Of a DNA stretch of 51,173 nucleotides, positions 6,615-15,569 are shown piece after piece (position 1 is the stretch's first letter; each line of letters starts with the position of its first letter). The stretch lies in assembly GCA_964493955.1 (NCBI GenBank), contig CAZBPZ010000002.1, positions 1 through 51,173 of the forward strand. The letters are read 5' to 3'. Source of the stretch: CAZBPZ01 sp964493955 (GTDB lineage Bacteria > Chloroflexota > Dehalococcoidia > Dehalococcoidales > Fen-1064). The translations under genes and the position numbers were made by a program. The notes under the pieces are model-generated. The model was not told the DNA's origin, made no database searches, and saw only the letters and a program-made list of their open reading frames with translations.

Positions 6615-8048
6615 ATGAGAAATGTCTCCAAGAATGTCTTCCTGAGTGCCCTTAACTGCCCGACGTTAGGCTGGCTGGCACGCAATGACGGCCGCCGGGT
6701 ACCGTCACTGGCCGAGAGGTTCCGCCTGGAGCAGGGGCTTGAGGTGGGGCGTCGTGCCCGGGCACTCTTTCCCGGGGGGCGGCTCATCTCGCCCGTGCAG
6801 CCGCAGGCGGCGGCGCGGTGGACGGACGAAGCGCTGGCTGCCCCTTCGCCTCCGGCTATCTTTGAGGCTGCCTTCATTGCCGGTGGCTACGTGGCCCGGC
6901 CGGATATCATCTACCGCCGCCCTGACGGCTGGCACATGGTGGAGGTCAAGTCCGGCCTGAGCGGCAAGGACGGCCACCTGGACGACATGGCCTACACCGC
7001 CATGGTGGCCCGCGCCGGCGGCACGGAGTTTACCGGGCTGGAGCTGGTGCTGGTGTCACGCGATTACCGCCTCGGTATGCCGGATGAAGAGCTTTTTGTC
7101 CGGATTGACCATACCGACGAGGTGCTGGCCCGTCTGCCGGAGTTCGAGCAGCTCCGGGAGGAAGTTGACGAAATAACCCGGCAGCCGGAGATGCCGGCGC
7201 CGCAGGTACGCTACGCCTGCCGGAGCTGTGACATCTCGGCGGAGTGCCTGAAAGACAGGGCACGCCACCATGTCATTGAGCTGCCGCGGTTGACACCGGC
7301 CCGCTTCCGGAGCCTGGAGGCCCTCGGCATAAGCCGGATAGAGGAGATACCGGACAGCTTCCCGCTGACGCAGTACCAGCGGATGGTGAGGGACTGTGTG
7401 CGCCGCGGCCGGCCCTACATCGGGCCAACGCTCCGTGAAGACCTGGCGGCGGTGGAGTGGCCGGCCCGCTACCTGGACTTTGAGACGGTGATGACGGCCA
7501 TCCCGCTCTATCCCGAGGTGGCCCCTTACGAGCCGGTGGTGACGCAGTACTCGCTGCACACCTGTTCCGCCCCCGGGGTGCTGGTTGACCACCGCCAGTA
7601 TCTGGCCGAGCCCTGGCGCGACTGCCGGCGCGAGCTGGCGGAAAACCTCCTGCGGGACCTGGGAGACCGCGGGAGCATAATTGTCTATTCCCGGTTCGAG
7701 GGTGACATTGTGCGCGGGCTGATGCGGCGCTTCCCTGACCTGGCCGGCCGGCTGGCCGGGGTGGTGGCGCGCCTGGTGGACCTCGAGGCTATCATCAGGC
7801 GGGGCTACTACCACCCGGACTTCCGCGGCAGCACCTCCATCAAGCGTACCCTGCCGGCACTGGTGCCGGACATGTCCTACGAGGGCCTGGCAATCGGGGA
7901 CGGGGGAACAGCCGCGGCCGCCTTTGCCTACATGGCCTGGGGCAGGCTGGCCGACCCGGCCCGGACGCGGCGCCAGCTGCTGGAGTACTGCCGGCAGGAC
8001 ACCCTGGCGATGGTGAAGCTCCACCAGCACCTGCTGGAGCAGGTGTAG
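6615..8048 (+). CDS. DUF2779-type nuclease: PD-(D/E)XK-like N terminus plus RNase H-like C terminus
   Basis: 477 aa. Near residue 95 a PD-(D/E)XK core is readable: Asp-Ile-Ile, Gly-Trp-His-Met-Val-Glu-Val-Lys. Cysteines at CPTLGW (N terminus) and CRSCDISAEC (about residues 200-209) resemble the Fe-S staple of Cas4/AddB-like nucleases. The C-terminal half (RYLDFETVMTAIPLYP, YSRFEGDIV) matches DUF2779 with a DEDD/RNase H-like active site. No helicase is fused. It is 12 nt downstream of the nitroreductase and upstream of rarA. A DNA repair or defence nuclease role is inference. Confidence 0.75.
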   Translation: MRNVSKNVFLSALNCPTLGWLARNDGRRVPSLAERFRLEQGLEVGRRARALFPGGRLISPVQPQAAARWTDEALAAPSPPAIFEAAFIAGGYVARPDIIYRRPDGWHMVEVKSGLSGKDGHLDDMAYTAMVARAGGTEFTGLELVLVSRDYRLGMPDEELFVRIDHTDEVLARLPEFEQLREEVDEITRQPEMPAPQVRYACRSCDISAECLKDRARHHVIELPRLTPARFRSLEALGISRIEEIPDSFPLTQYQRMVRDCVRRGRPYIGPTLREDLAAVEWPARYLDFETVMTAIPLYPEVAPYEPVVTQYSLHTCSAPGVLVDHRQYLAEPWRDCRRELAENLLRDLGDRGSIIVYSRFEGDIVRGLMRRFPDLAGRLAGVVARLVDLEAIIRRGYYHPDFRGSTSIKRTLPALVPDMSYEGLAIGDGGTAAAAFAYMAWGRLADPARTRRQLLEYCRQDTLAMVKLHQHLLEQV

Positions 8049-8073
8049 GCCGGGGCGGCACCTGGAGAAGAGG

Positions 8074-10068
8074 ATGGACCTGTTCGAGCAGCGGCACGAG
8101 AAGCAGCGCCGGATGGAGGCCCCTCTGGCCGCCCGCATGCGGCCGGACAGCTTTCATACTTACGTTGGCCAGGAGCACATCATCGGCAAGGGGCACGTGT
8201 TGCGCGAGGCTATCGAGTCGGGCCAGCTCCCCTCCATCATTCTCTGGGGGCCGCCCGGCAGCGGCAAGACCACCCTGGCCAACGTCATTGCCAACCAGAC
8301 CGATTCACACTTCGTCGCCGTCAGCGCCGTGACGGCCGGCGTGGCCGACCTGCGCCGTATCATCGAGGAGGCCAGGGAGCGCCGCAAGCTCTACCAGCGG
8401 CGCACCATCCTGATGATTGATGAGATACACCGCTTCAACAAGGCGCAGCAGGACGCCGTGCTGCCCTACGTTGTAGACGGCACAGTTACCCTCATCGGCG
8501 CCACCACCGAGAACCCTTCCTTTGAAGTGAATGCCCCCCTCCTCTCCCGCTGCAAGGTCTTCGTCCTCAAGCCGCTCAACGAGCAGGAGCTGCGCATTAT
8601 CCTGCTGCGGGCCATCAAGGACCCTATCAACGGCCTCGGCCAGATGGACATCGAGATTGACGAGGAGGCGATGCTCCACATCATCATGTCGGCCGAGCAC
8701 GATGCCAGGGTGGCCCTCAACACGCTGGAACTGGCGGCGATGACCACCCCGCCCCGGCCCGACGGCACGCGTCACATCACCCTGCCGATTGTGGAGGACG
8801 CCGTGCAGCAGCGGGCGCTGCGCTATGACAAGGCGGGGGAGCAGCATTACGACCTCATCTCCGCCCTGCACAAGTCAATGCGCGATTCAGACCCGGACGC
8901 GGCGCTCTACTGGCTGGGGCGGATGCTGGAGGCGGGCGAGGGGCCGCTCTACATCGCGCGCCGCATCGTGCGCTTTGCCACCGAGGACATCGGCCTGGCC
9001 GACCCCCAGGCACTGGTGGTGGCCATGGCTGCCCAGCAGGCCGTTCACTTCATCGGCCTGCCGGAAGGCAACCTGGCCCTGGCCGAGGCAGTGGTCTACA
9101 TGGCCACTGCCCCCAAGAGCAACTCGCTCTACCGGGCGTACTCGGCGGTGCAGGCCGAAATCCGCGAGGGCTCGAATGACCCCGTGCCCCTTCACCTGCG
9201 TAACCCGGTTACGCCCCTCATGCAGCGGCTTGGTTACGGCCGGGGCTACAAGTATGCCCATGACTACCCGGAGCACTTCGTGGTGCAGCAGCACCTGCCG
9301 GACTCGCTGGTGGGTAGAAAGTTCTACACCCCCGGCGACCAGGGCTACGAGAAGCAGGTGGCGGCCCGGCTGAAGAAACTGCGCCCCTCCGGGCCGGGGC
9401 CGACCCGAAAGGAGCGTGCCGCCGTGGCTGAGAAACGCGTTCGGTTCCCCTGCGGGGACATTACCCTGGAAGGGGCCTGGCACTGGCCGCCCGGCGAGCC
9501 CCCCTTCGCGGCGGTGGTGGTCTGCCACCCCCACTCGCTCTACGGTGGCAGCATGCACAACGTGGTGGTGCTGGCCCTCTGCGAGGCAATCTGTGCCCGC
9601 GGCCTGGCGGCCTTCCGCTTCAACTTCCGCGGCGTGGGCGGCAGCGGCGGTGAGTTCGGCGGCGGTACGGCCGAGCGGCAGGACGTGGCGGCCGCCCTTG
9701 GCTTCGTCAGCGCCGATGAGGGGGTTGATGCGGCACGCCTCGGGCTGGCCGGCTATTCCTTCGGGGGCGGGGTGGCGCTGCCGGTGGCCCTTGAGGACGA
9801 GCGGGTGCAGCGGCTGGCCCTGGTCTCGCCGGCGCTGTCCGAGGCAGGCTGGGCCCAGCTGGAGCGCTTCTCACGGCCCAAGCTGGTGGTGGTGGGCGGG
9901 GCTGATTCGGTGATACGTCTGGAACGGTTCCAGCAGCTGGCCGAGGCGGCCCGCAACCCGGACGAGTACCGCAGCCTGGTGGGGGCGGACCACTTCTGGC
10001 TGGGGCGCGAGGACGAGCTGGCCGCGCTGGTGGCCGACTTCTTCGCCACCGGTCTGGGGCGGTCCTGA
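8074..10068 (+). CDS. rarA: RarA/MgsA replication-associated AAA+ ATPase continuous with an alpha/beta hydrolase
   Basis: 664 aa, about 220 more than RarA alone. Residues 1-440 are RarA: Walker A GPPGSGKT, Walker B LMIDEIHRF, sensor ATTENPSFEVN, and a tetramerisation domain ending GRKFYTPGDQGYEKQV. Residues about 451-664 are an alpha/beta hydrolase with VVCHPHSLYGGS, nucleophile elbow GYSFGGG, Asp in GGADSVI and His in GADHFWLG. No stop codon separates them. An AAAGGAG lies 9 nt before an in-frame GTG at 9424, so the hydrolase may also be made as a separate protein. It may be a recent gene fusion through stop loss or an assembly indel. Confidence 0.85.
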   Translation: MDLFEQRHEKQRRMEAPLAARMRPDSFHTYVGQEHIIGKGHVLREAIESGQLPSIILWGPPGSGKTTLANVIANQTDSHFVAVSAVTAGVADLRRIIEEARERRKLYQRRTILMIDEIHRFNKAQQDAVLPYVVDGTVTLIGATTENPSFEVNAPLLSRCKVFVLKPLNEQELRIILLRAIKDPINGLGQMDIEIDEEAMLHIIMSAEHDARVALNTLELAAMTTPPRPDGTRHITLPIVEDAVQQRALRYDKAGEQHYDLISALHKSMRDSDPDAALYWLGRMLEAGEGPLYIARRIVRFATEDIGLADPQALVVAMAAQQAVHFIGLPEGNLALAEAVVYMATAPKSNSLYRAYSAVQAEIREGSNDPVPLHLRNPVTPLMQRLGYGRGYKYAHDYPEHFVVQQHLPDSLVGRKFYTPGDQGYEKQVAARLKKLRPSGPGPTRKERAAVAEKRVRFPCGDITLEGAWHWPPGEPPFAAVVVCHPHSLYGGSMHNVVVLALCEAICARGLAAFRFNFRGVGGSGGEFGGGTAERQDVAAALGFVSADEGVDAARLGLAGYSFGGGVALPVALEDERVQRLALVSPALSEAGWAQLERFSRPKLVVVGGADSVIRLERFQQLAEAARNPDEYRSLVGADHFWLGREDELAALVADFFATGLGRS

Positions 10069-10120
10069 CCCGGCCCGAGTGGCCTGGCCGCCCCGCAAGG
10101 CTTTACCTGTGAGGTGAGGC

Positions 10121-12463
10121 GTGGCGCTTGACTTTGAAAGGCTCCGGAAGGTGGGCCTGCCCAAGACGCACGGGCGCATCCGGGCCGATGGGCTGGAAGA
10201 ATCGGTCTCCGTGGTGCGTGACCGCTACGGCTGCCCCCATATTAGCGCCCGCACCGAGCACGATATCTGGTTTGCCCAGGGTTTCTGCCATGCCCAGGAC
10301 AGGCTCTGGCAGCTTGAGCGGACGCGGCGCTTCGCCCGCGGTACCCTGGCCGAAATCCTCGGCGAGCCGCTGGTGCCGGTTGACCGTTACTACCGCCGCC
10401 TCGGTATCCAGCGGGTCTCGGTGCGGGACTGGGACCAGCTCAACGACGAGGCGCGCCTCATCCTCCAGGCCTTCAGCGACGGTGTCAACGCCGCCATCGC
10501 CTCGATGAAGCAGCTACCCCCCGAGTTCAGAGTGCTGGAGCTGGTACCGGAGCCGTGGACGCCCACCGATAGCATTGCCCTCTGGAAGGTCATCTTCCTC
10601 ACCCAGACGGCGGACTTCAACCTCAAGCTCTTCCGGGCGGCCCTGGCGCGTGAGCTGGGGCCGGAGACGGCGCGCCTCCTGGAGCCGGAGTACCCGGCGC
10701 CGGCACCGGTGGTCTGGCCGCCGGGGACGCTGGCTGGTGGCCTGGGCGAAGAGATTTCGCGCCTGAGCGCACTGGCCAGCCGGTATGCGCCGGTCTCGGC
10801 TGAGGGCGGCTCCAACAACTGGGCGGTAAGCGGCCGCTTGAGCGCTTCGGGGAAGCCGCTGCTGGCGGGTGACCCCCACGCTGTCATCCAGATAGCACCG
10901 GTGTGGTACCTGAACCACCTGCGCACCCCGGAGTGGGAGATGACCGGTGTCAGCACGCCCGGTGTACCCGGCATTCTCCTCTACGGCCACAATGGTCACG
11001 TCGGCTGGACGGTGACGAATGCCATGGCAGATATTGCGGACCTGTTCGTCGAAAGGCTCGATGAGACCGGCCGCCGTTACTTCTACCGCGGCCGCTGGGT
11101 CGATTGCGAGGTCCGCCGCGAGGAGATACGGGTCAGGGGGAAGGTGGAGCCGGTGGTGGAGGAGATACCCGTCACCGTGCACGGGCCGCTGGTGAGTGGC
11201 GGGCCACTGGGGCCGGGCGTGCCGCTGGCCTGGCAGTGGACGGGCCACCGGGTCGTTACCACCTTCGAGTGTATCCCCGGCATGGCGCGGGCACGCAACG
11301 TGGACGAGTTCCGCCAGTCGCAGCGCAACTGGGCCGGCCCCCCGATGAACCGGATTACGGCCGATAGTTCCGGTAACATTGCCTACCAGCTGCTGGGCGA
11401 TGTGCCGATGCGGCGTCACGGCGGCCCCAACCCCGTCCCCGTGCCCGGCTGGACGGGTGAGTGTGACTGGGTGGGCATGGTCCCCTTTGAAGACTTGCCC
11501 TGGGCGAAGAACCCGCCGCGGGGCTTCATCGTCAGCGCCAATAACCGGGTGGCGCCGGCCGACTTCCCCTACCACGTCAACGACATGGTGGTGCCCTACC
11601 GGGCCTGGCGTATTGAAGAGCTGCTGGCGGGGCGCACCGGCCTCACGCCGGAGGACATGAAGGCGGTCCAGGGGGACCGCTTCTCCCGGCCGGCAGCGGC
11701 CTTTGCCAGGCTTCTTCTCGGCCTGCCGCCGCACGAGGGTATCGCCCGTGCCCGGCGGTTGCTGCGTGGCTGGGACGGCGTGCTTGCCCCGGAATCACCC
11801 GCCGCCGCCCTCTACGAGGTCTTCCTCCAGAAGCTATACGCCCGGCTCTTCGCCTTTGCCCGGGACCTGCCGGGGGCACCGCTGGCGCTGGACCGCTGGC
11901 TGACCTGCTACCTGCCGCGCCTCATTTTGCAGATAGAGGCGGGCGACACCGCCCTGCTGGCCCTGAACGAGAGCACGCGGGGAAAGTCATGGCCGGAGGT
12001 GTTGACGGCGGCGCTGGCCGAGGCCAGCGCCTGGCTGGCGGAGCACCAGGGGGCCGACCCGGCCGGCTGGTCGTGGGGGAAGCTGCACCGCCAGACCTTC
12101 GTCCACAACCTGGGGCGGACTCCCCCGTACGACGCACTCTTCAACCTGCCACCGGTGGAAATCGGCGGCGACGCCTCGACCGTCTTCAACGCCGGGGCCG
12201 CCTACTTCCGTGACTTCGAGGTGCGGGTGGGTGTTTCCTTCCGCATGGTGCTGGACTTTGCCAACCTGAATAGTGCCGTCTGGGTGCTGCCGCCGGGCCA
12301 GTCCGGCCACCCCGGCAGCTCCCATTATCGCGATGGTATCGCGCCGTGGCTCAGCCTGCAGTACTGGCCGATGCTCTGGGACTGGCAGCGCATCAGGGAA
12401 GAGGCGGCAGGTACCCTCTGGCTGCTGCCGGTGCGGCACGAAGAAGCACCAGGCGGGGACTAG
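10121..12463 (+). CDS. Penicillin acylase family Ntn-hydrolase
   Basis: 780 aa precursor. The nucleophile motif GGSNNWAVSG places Ser231 at the start of the beta chain after self-cleavage. The alpha chain (about 230 aa) holds the DRYGCPHI and GFCHAQDRLWQLE segments, and the beta chain has GTPGVPGILLYGHNGHVGWTVTN. Members hydrolyse amides such as beta-lactam side chains, acyl-homoserine lactones or peptide-like compounds; the substrate is not predictable here. There is no signal peptide, unlike many family members, so a cytoplasmic location is likely. The start is GTG at 10121, preceded by GAGGTGAGG. Confidence 0.88.
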   Translation: MALDFERLRKVGLPKTHGRIRADGLEESVSVVRDRYGCPHISARTEHDIWFAQGFCHAQDRLWQLERTRRFARGTLAEILGEPLVPVDRYYRRLGIQRVSVRDWDQLNDEARLILQAFSDGVNAAIASMKQLPPEFRVLELVPEPWTPTDSIALWKVIFLTQTADFNLKLFRAALARELGPETARLLEPEYPAPAPVVWPPGTLAGGLGEEISRLSALASRYAPVSAEGGSNNWAVSGRLSASGKPLLAGDPHAVIQIAPVWYLNHLRTPEWEMTGVSTPGVPGILLYGHNGHVGWTVTNAMADIADLFVERLDETGRRYFYRGRWVDCEVRREEIRVRGKVEPVVEEIPVTVHGPLVSGGPLGPGVPLAWQWTGHRVVTTFECIPGMARARNVDEFRQSQRNWAGPPMNRITADSSGNIAYQLLGDVPMRRHGGPNPVPVPGWTGECDWVGMVPFEDLPWAKNPPRGFIVSANNRVAPADFPYHVNDMVVPYRAWRIEELLAGRTGLTPEDMKAVQGDRFSRPAAAFARLLLGLPPHEGIARARRLLRGWDGVLAPESPAAALYEVFLQKLYARLFAFARDLPGAPLALDRWLTCYLPRLILQIEAGDTALLALNESTRGKSWPEVLTAALAEASAWLAEHQGADPAGWSWGKLHRQTFVHNLGRTPPYDALFNLPPVEIGGDASTVFNAGAAYFRDFEVRVGVSFRMVLDFANLNSAVWVLPPGQSGHPGSSHYRDGIAPWLSLQYWPMLWDWQRIREEAAGTLWLLPVRHEEAPGGD

Positions 12464-12504
12464 CCCGGCCAGGGACCGGCCATGCTCCCGGGCACGGGGC
12501 CGTC

Positions 12505-12903
12505 TCACTCTATTTCCCAGTCACGGTAGCCCTGCCTGATGAGGGTCATGTACTCGCGTGACGGGGCCCCGGGTGACTGGTCACGTTTGATGTAGGTGAT
12601 GGCCCGGTGGGTGGCGCCATCCTCGTCTATAACCCGCACCGTCAGGCGGTCATGGATGGCGGGGTAGCCCTCGGCGCGGTCCAGGCGTGGCAGGTCTTCA
12701 TCCGGGACCTCGTAGACCGCCCCGGACACCTTCTCTCCCTGGAACGGCTTGATACTGGCGGTGGCGCCACGCCACTGGCGTGACCAGCCGGTGAAGATGA
12801 GCTTGTAGCCGGGGAGGACGGCGCGGAACCGCGGCTGGCTGCGCGGGCAGCGCTGCATCATCTGCAGGCGGTTCAGGTTACTACCGTAGGCAAAGTAGAG
12901 CAT
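12505..12903 (-). CDS. Gamma-glutamylcyclotransferase-like (AIG2/GGCT) protein
   Basis: 132 aa. The N-terminal MLYFAYGSNLN is the substrate loop (YGSN) of the GGCT fold, and LDRAEGYP supplies the conserved Glu region. The family releases 5-oxoproline from gamma-glutamyl compounds, or acts on related gamma-glutamylamines; the exact substrate is open. It is single-gene and convergent with the acylase. A GGGGG tract precedes the ATG at 12903, and a TATAAT -10 lies at 12938-12933. Confidence 0.85.
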   Translation of the reverse strand: MLYFAYGSNLNRLQMMQRCPRSQPRFRAVLPGYKLIFTGWSRQWRGATASIKPFQGEKVSGAVYEVPDEDLPRLDRAEGYPAIHDRLTVRVIDEDGATHRAITYIKRDQSPGAPSREYMTLIRQGYRDWEIE

Positions 12904-12932
12904 GACCCCCGGTCACCCGTCGGACCGGCGCA

Positions 12933-12938
12933 ATTATA
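12933..12938 (-). promoter_or_regulatory. -10 element upstream of the gamma-glutamylcyclotransferase gene
   Basis: The minus strand reads GTGTATAATTG; TATAAT is at 12938-12933 and predicts a start about 23 nt before the ATG. The expected -35 position (TTCCGC) is weak. Confidence 0.45.
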
Positions 12939-13064
12939 CACTATTGGCCATCAGGGCGGAAGTTGTTGCCGGCTTGCCGTAAAACCCTGGTACCGGCACA
13001 CCCGGTCTGGAGAAGCTGACCGGCCGGGCAGCTTTCCGGCCTGCCGCCAGCCCATTCGTGGCGG

Positions 13065-15278
13065 TCAGCTCAGCTTTTCCAGGCGGGCGAAGCTCGCCAG
13101 CAGTTTTTTCACGCCCTGGCCGGCAAAGGCCACCGTTACCTCGCGGTCATCCCTGGCCGCTTTGCAGGAGATAACCACGCCGTTACCGAAGTGGCTGTGC
13201 CGGACGCGGTCGCCGGGCCTCAGCTCGGGGACAGGAGCGGGTGGTGGGGCGTCCGCTCCGCCCCCGGTTACCTCTGTCGGGTAGGTGCGGCTGTTCCAGG
13301 TGGCTATGACCTCGGAGGCGTGGCGGCCGGCGGCATCCGGCCAGCCGGGGGAGGCAATGAGGTGGCGGGGGATGTCTTCCAGGAAGCGGGAGGGCGGGTT
13401 GACGGTCCGGCTGCCCATCAGGGTGCGCCGGAATGCCCGTACCAGGTAAAGGTACTTCTTGGCGCGGGTGATACCCACGTAGAAGAGGCGGCGCTCCTCT
13501 TCCATCTGGGCGGGGTTATCAAAGGAGCGGGAGTGGGGTAGTAGCCGCTCCTCGGTGCCGACGATAAAGACCACCGGGAACTCCAGCCCCTTGGCCTGGT
13601 GCAGGGTAATCAGGGTGACTCGGTTGTCCCCCTCGGCCAGGCTGTCGGTATCGCTCACCAGCGCCACGTTCTCCAGGAACTCCGCCAGCCCCGCCGCCGG
13701 CCCGCGGTCGGCGTACTGCTGGGCCACACCGCGCAACTCCTGCACGTTCTCCCAGCGCTCTTCACCCTGGCGGTCCTCCAGCACGTAATGCCGGTAGCCG
13801 GTACTCTCCACCACCAGGTCAAACAGGGTGGGCAGGTCAAGCACGCGGCTGCCGGTGATGAGGCCATCCATCAACCGGTAGAAAGAGGTCAGCACCTGGG
13901 CGCTGCGGGGTGTGAGGTGATGCTCCAGCGCACCACCCGGCGGCGGCTCGGCCAGGAGCTGCAGTGCTTCCCAGAGGGAAACGCCCAGTGAGCGTGCCCA
14001 CTCGCTCAGTCTGGCTACCGTCTGCTGGCCGATGCCCCGCCCCGGTACGTTGATGATGCGCAGCAGGCTAACGCTGTCCTGCGGGTTGTGGATGAGGCGC
14101 AGGTAGGCTACCAGGTCCTTGACCTCGCGGCGCTCGTAGAAGCGGGTGCCGTTGGCCAGCCGGTAGGGCAGGCCGTAGCGCAGGAAGGCCTCTTCAATCA
14201 CCCGCGACTGGGCATTGGTGCGGAACATGACGGCGCATTCGTCCAGCCGGACCTGGCCGGAATCAACCAGCCGCTCGATTTCGCTGACGACGAACTGGGC
14301 CTCTTCCTGCTCGGTGTAGACCTCGACGACCTGCACCGGTTCACCCGGCTCGTTCTCCGTCCACAGCTCCTTGGGCTTGCGCTGCACGTTGGACGAGATG
14401 ACGCTGGTGGCGACATCCAGTATCTTCTGGGTGGAGCGGTAGTTCTGCTCCAGCAGTACCACCCGGGCGTCGGGGTAGTCTTTCTCGAAGCTGAGGATGT
14501 TGCGCAGGTCGGCCGAGCGCCAGGAGTAGATGGACTGGTCCGGGTCACCCACCACGCAGATGTTGCGGTGGCGGCCGGCCAGCAGCTTGATGAGTTCGTA
14601 CTGGACGAGGTTGGTGTCCTGGAACTCGTCTACCAGTACGTGGAGGTAGCGCGACTGGTAGCGTGAAAGCACCCTCTTATCGCGGTGAAGAAGGTGGACG
14701 GTGCGCATCAGGAGGTCGTCAAAGTCAAGCGCCTTGCTCTCTTCGAGCAGGCGCTGGTAGCGCTCGTAGACGCGTACCACTATTTCGTCGAAGTAGCTGT
14801 CACGGTGGGTGTATTCGGCCGGCCCTTCGAGGCGGCTCTTGGCGGCGGAGATGGCCCCCAGGAGCGCCGCCGGGGCATACTGGGCGGGGTCAATCTGGAG
14901 CTCCTGCATGGCCCGTTTCACCAGCCTTGTCTGGTCGTCGGCGTCGTATATGACGTAGTGCGGGTCAATGCCGATTGACCGGCCGTCGCGCCGCAGGAAA
15001 CGCGCGCAGATGGCATGGAAGGTGCCCATCGTCAGCTCGTCCACCGAGCCGCCGACGAGCTGGCGCACCCGCTCCTGCATCTCGCTGGCGGCCTTGTTGG
15101 TGAAGGTGACCGCCATGATGCGGCGCGGGCTGATACCGCAGACGGTGACGAGGTAGGCGATGCGGTGGGTGATGACGCGGGTCTTGCCGCTGCCCGGCCC
15201 CGCCAGGATGAGGACCGGACCCCTGATTGCCTCAACGGCTTCCTTCTGGGCAGGATTCAGGCCGGTCAGTACATCCAT
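13065..15278 (-). CDS. pcrA: ATP-dependent DNA helicase PcrA/UvrD
   Basis: 737 aa superfamily 1A 3'-5' helicase. Q motif LNPAQKEAV, Walker A ILAGPGSGKTRVI, motif II LVDEFQDTN, motif III VVGDPDQSIYSWR, motif IV LLEQNYRST, motif V VTLITLHQAKGLEFP and motif VI LFYVGITRAKKYLYL are all present. The C-terminal tail (LRPGDRVRHSHFGNGVV) is the Tudor-like RNA-polymerase-binding domain of PcrA. It acts in nucleotide excision repair, replication restart and transcription-coupled repair. The ATG at 15278 lies directly under the -10, with no ribosome site, so the mRNA is probably leaderless. Confidence 0.95.
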   Translation of the reverse strand: MDVLTGLNPAQKEAVEAIRGPVLILAGPGSGKTRVITHRIAYLVTVCGISPRRIMAVTFTNKAASEMQERVRQLVGGSVDELTMGTFHAICARFLRRDGRSIGIDPHYVIYDADDQTRLVKRAMQELQIDPAQYAPAALLGAISAAKSRLEGPAEYTHRDSYFDEIVVRVYERYQRLLEESKALDFDDLLMRTVHLLHRDKRVLSRYQSRYLHVLVDEFQDTNLVQYELIKLLAGRHRNICVVGDPDQSIYSWRSADLRNILSFEKDYPDARVVLLEQNYRSTQKILDVATSVISSNVQRKPKELWTENEPGEPVQVVEVYTEQEEAQFVVSEIERLVDSGQVRLDECAVMFRTNAQSRVIEEAFLRYGLPYRLANGTRFYERREVKDLVAYLRLIHNPQDSVSLLRIINVPGRGIGQQTVARLSEWARSLGVSLWEALQLLAEPPPGGALEHHLTPRSAQVLTSFYRLMDGLITGSRVLDLPTLFDLVVESTGYRHYVLEDRQGEERWENVQELRGVAQQYADRGPAAGLAEFLENVALVSDTDSLAEGDNRVTLITLHQAKGLEFPVVFIVGTEERLLPHSRSFDNPAQMEEERRLFYVGITRAKKYLYLVRAFRRTLMGSRTVNPPSRFLEDIPRHLIASPGWPDAAGRHASEVIATWNSRTYPTEVTGGGADAPPPAPVPELRPGDRVRHSHFGNGVVISCKAARDDREVTVAFAGQGVKKLLASFARLEKLS

Positions 15279-15286
15279 CAGGGTTG

Positions 15287-15292
15287 ATTATA
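15287..15292 (-). promoter_or_regulatory. Extended -10 promoter of pcrA, leaderless arrangement
   Basis: The minus strand reads TGCTATAAT, a perfect extended -10. Its last base is at 15287, which puts the start at about 15280, two bases before the ATG at 15278. No -35 match is visible, as is common for extended -10 promoters. Confidence 0.6.
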
Positions 15293-15456
15293 GCAGCTTT
15301 TGCCGATGGGGACAGCCGGGGCCCCCACCCGGCCCGGCAACACCCCGCTGCCCCGGGCAGGCCGGTCCGGGCGGGCAGACTTTCCCGTGGCTTGCGACCG
15401 GGGAGGCAGAAGGAGCGGGGCCGGGAATCTGGGTACCGGGGGAGGCTGGTACCGTC

Positions 15457-15485
15457 TTGACAGCCGGCGCAGGCGGTACTAATAT
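15457..15485 (+). promoter_or_regulatory. Sigma70-like promoter of plsY
   Basis: TTGACA (15457-15462), 17 bp, TAATAT (15480-15485), predicting a start near 15492 and a leader of about 78 nt. The rest of 15293-15456 holds no feature I can support. Confidence 0.7.
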
Positions 15486-15569
15486 GCCGGTGCTGGAGAG
15501 CGCAGGCCCGCTGCCGCCTGCCGGTCTCTGGTGGGTGCGGGTGGCCTGCAGCCGGGAGGTGTTGCGGAA

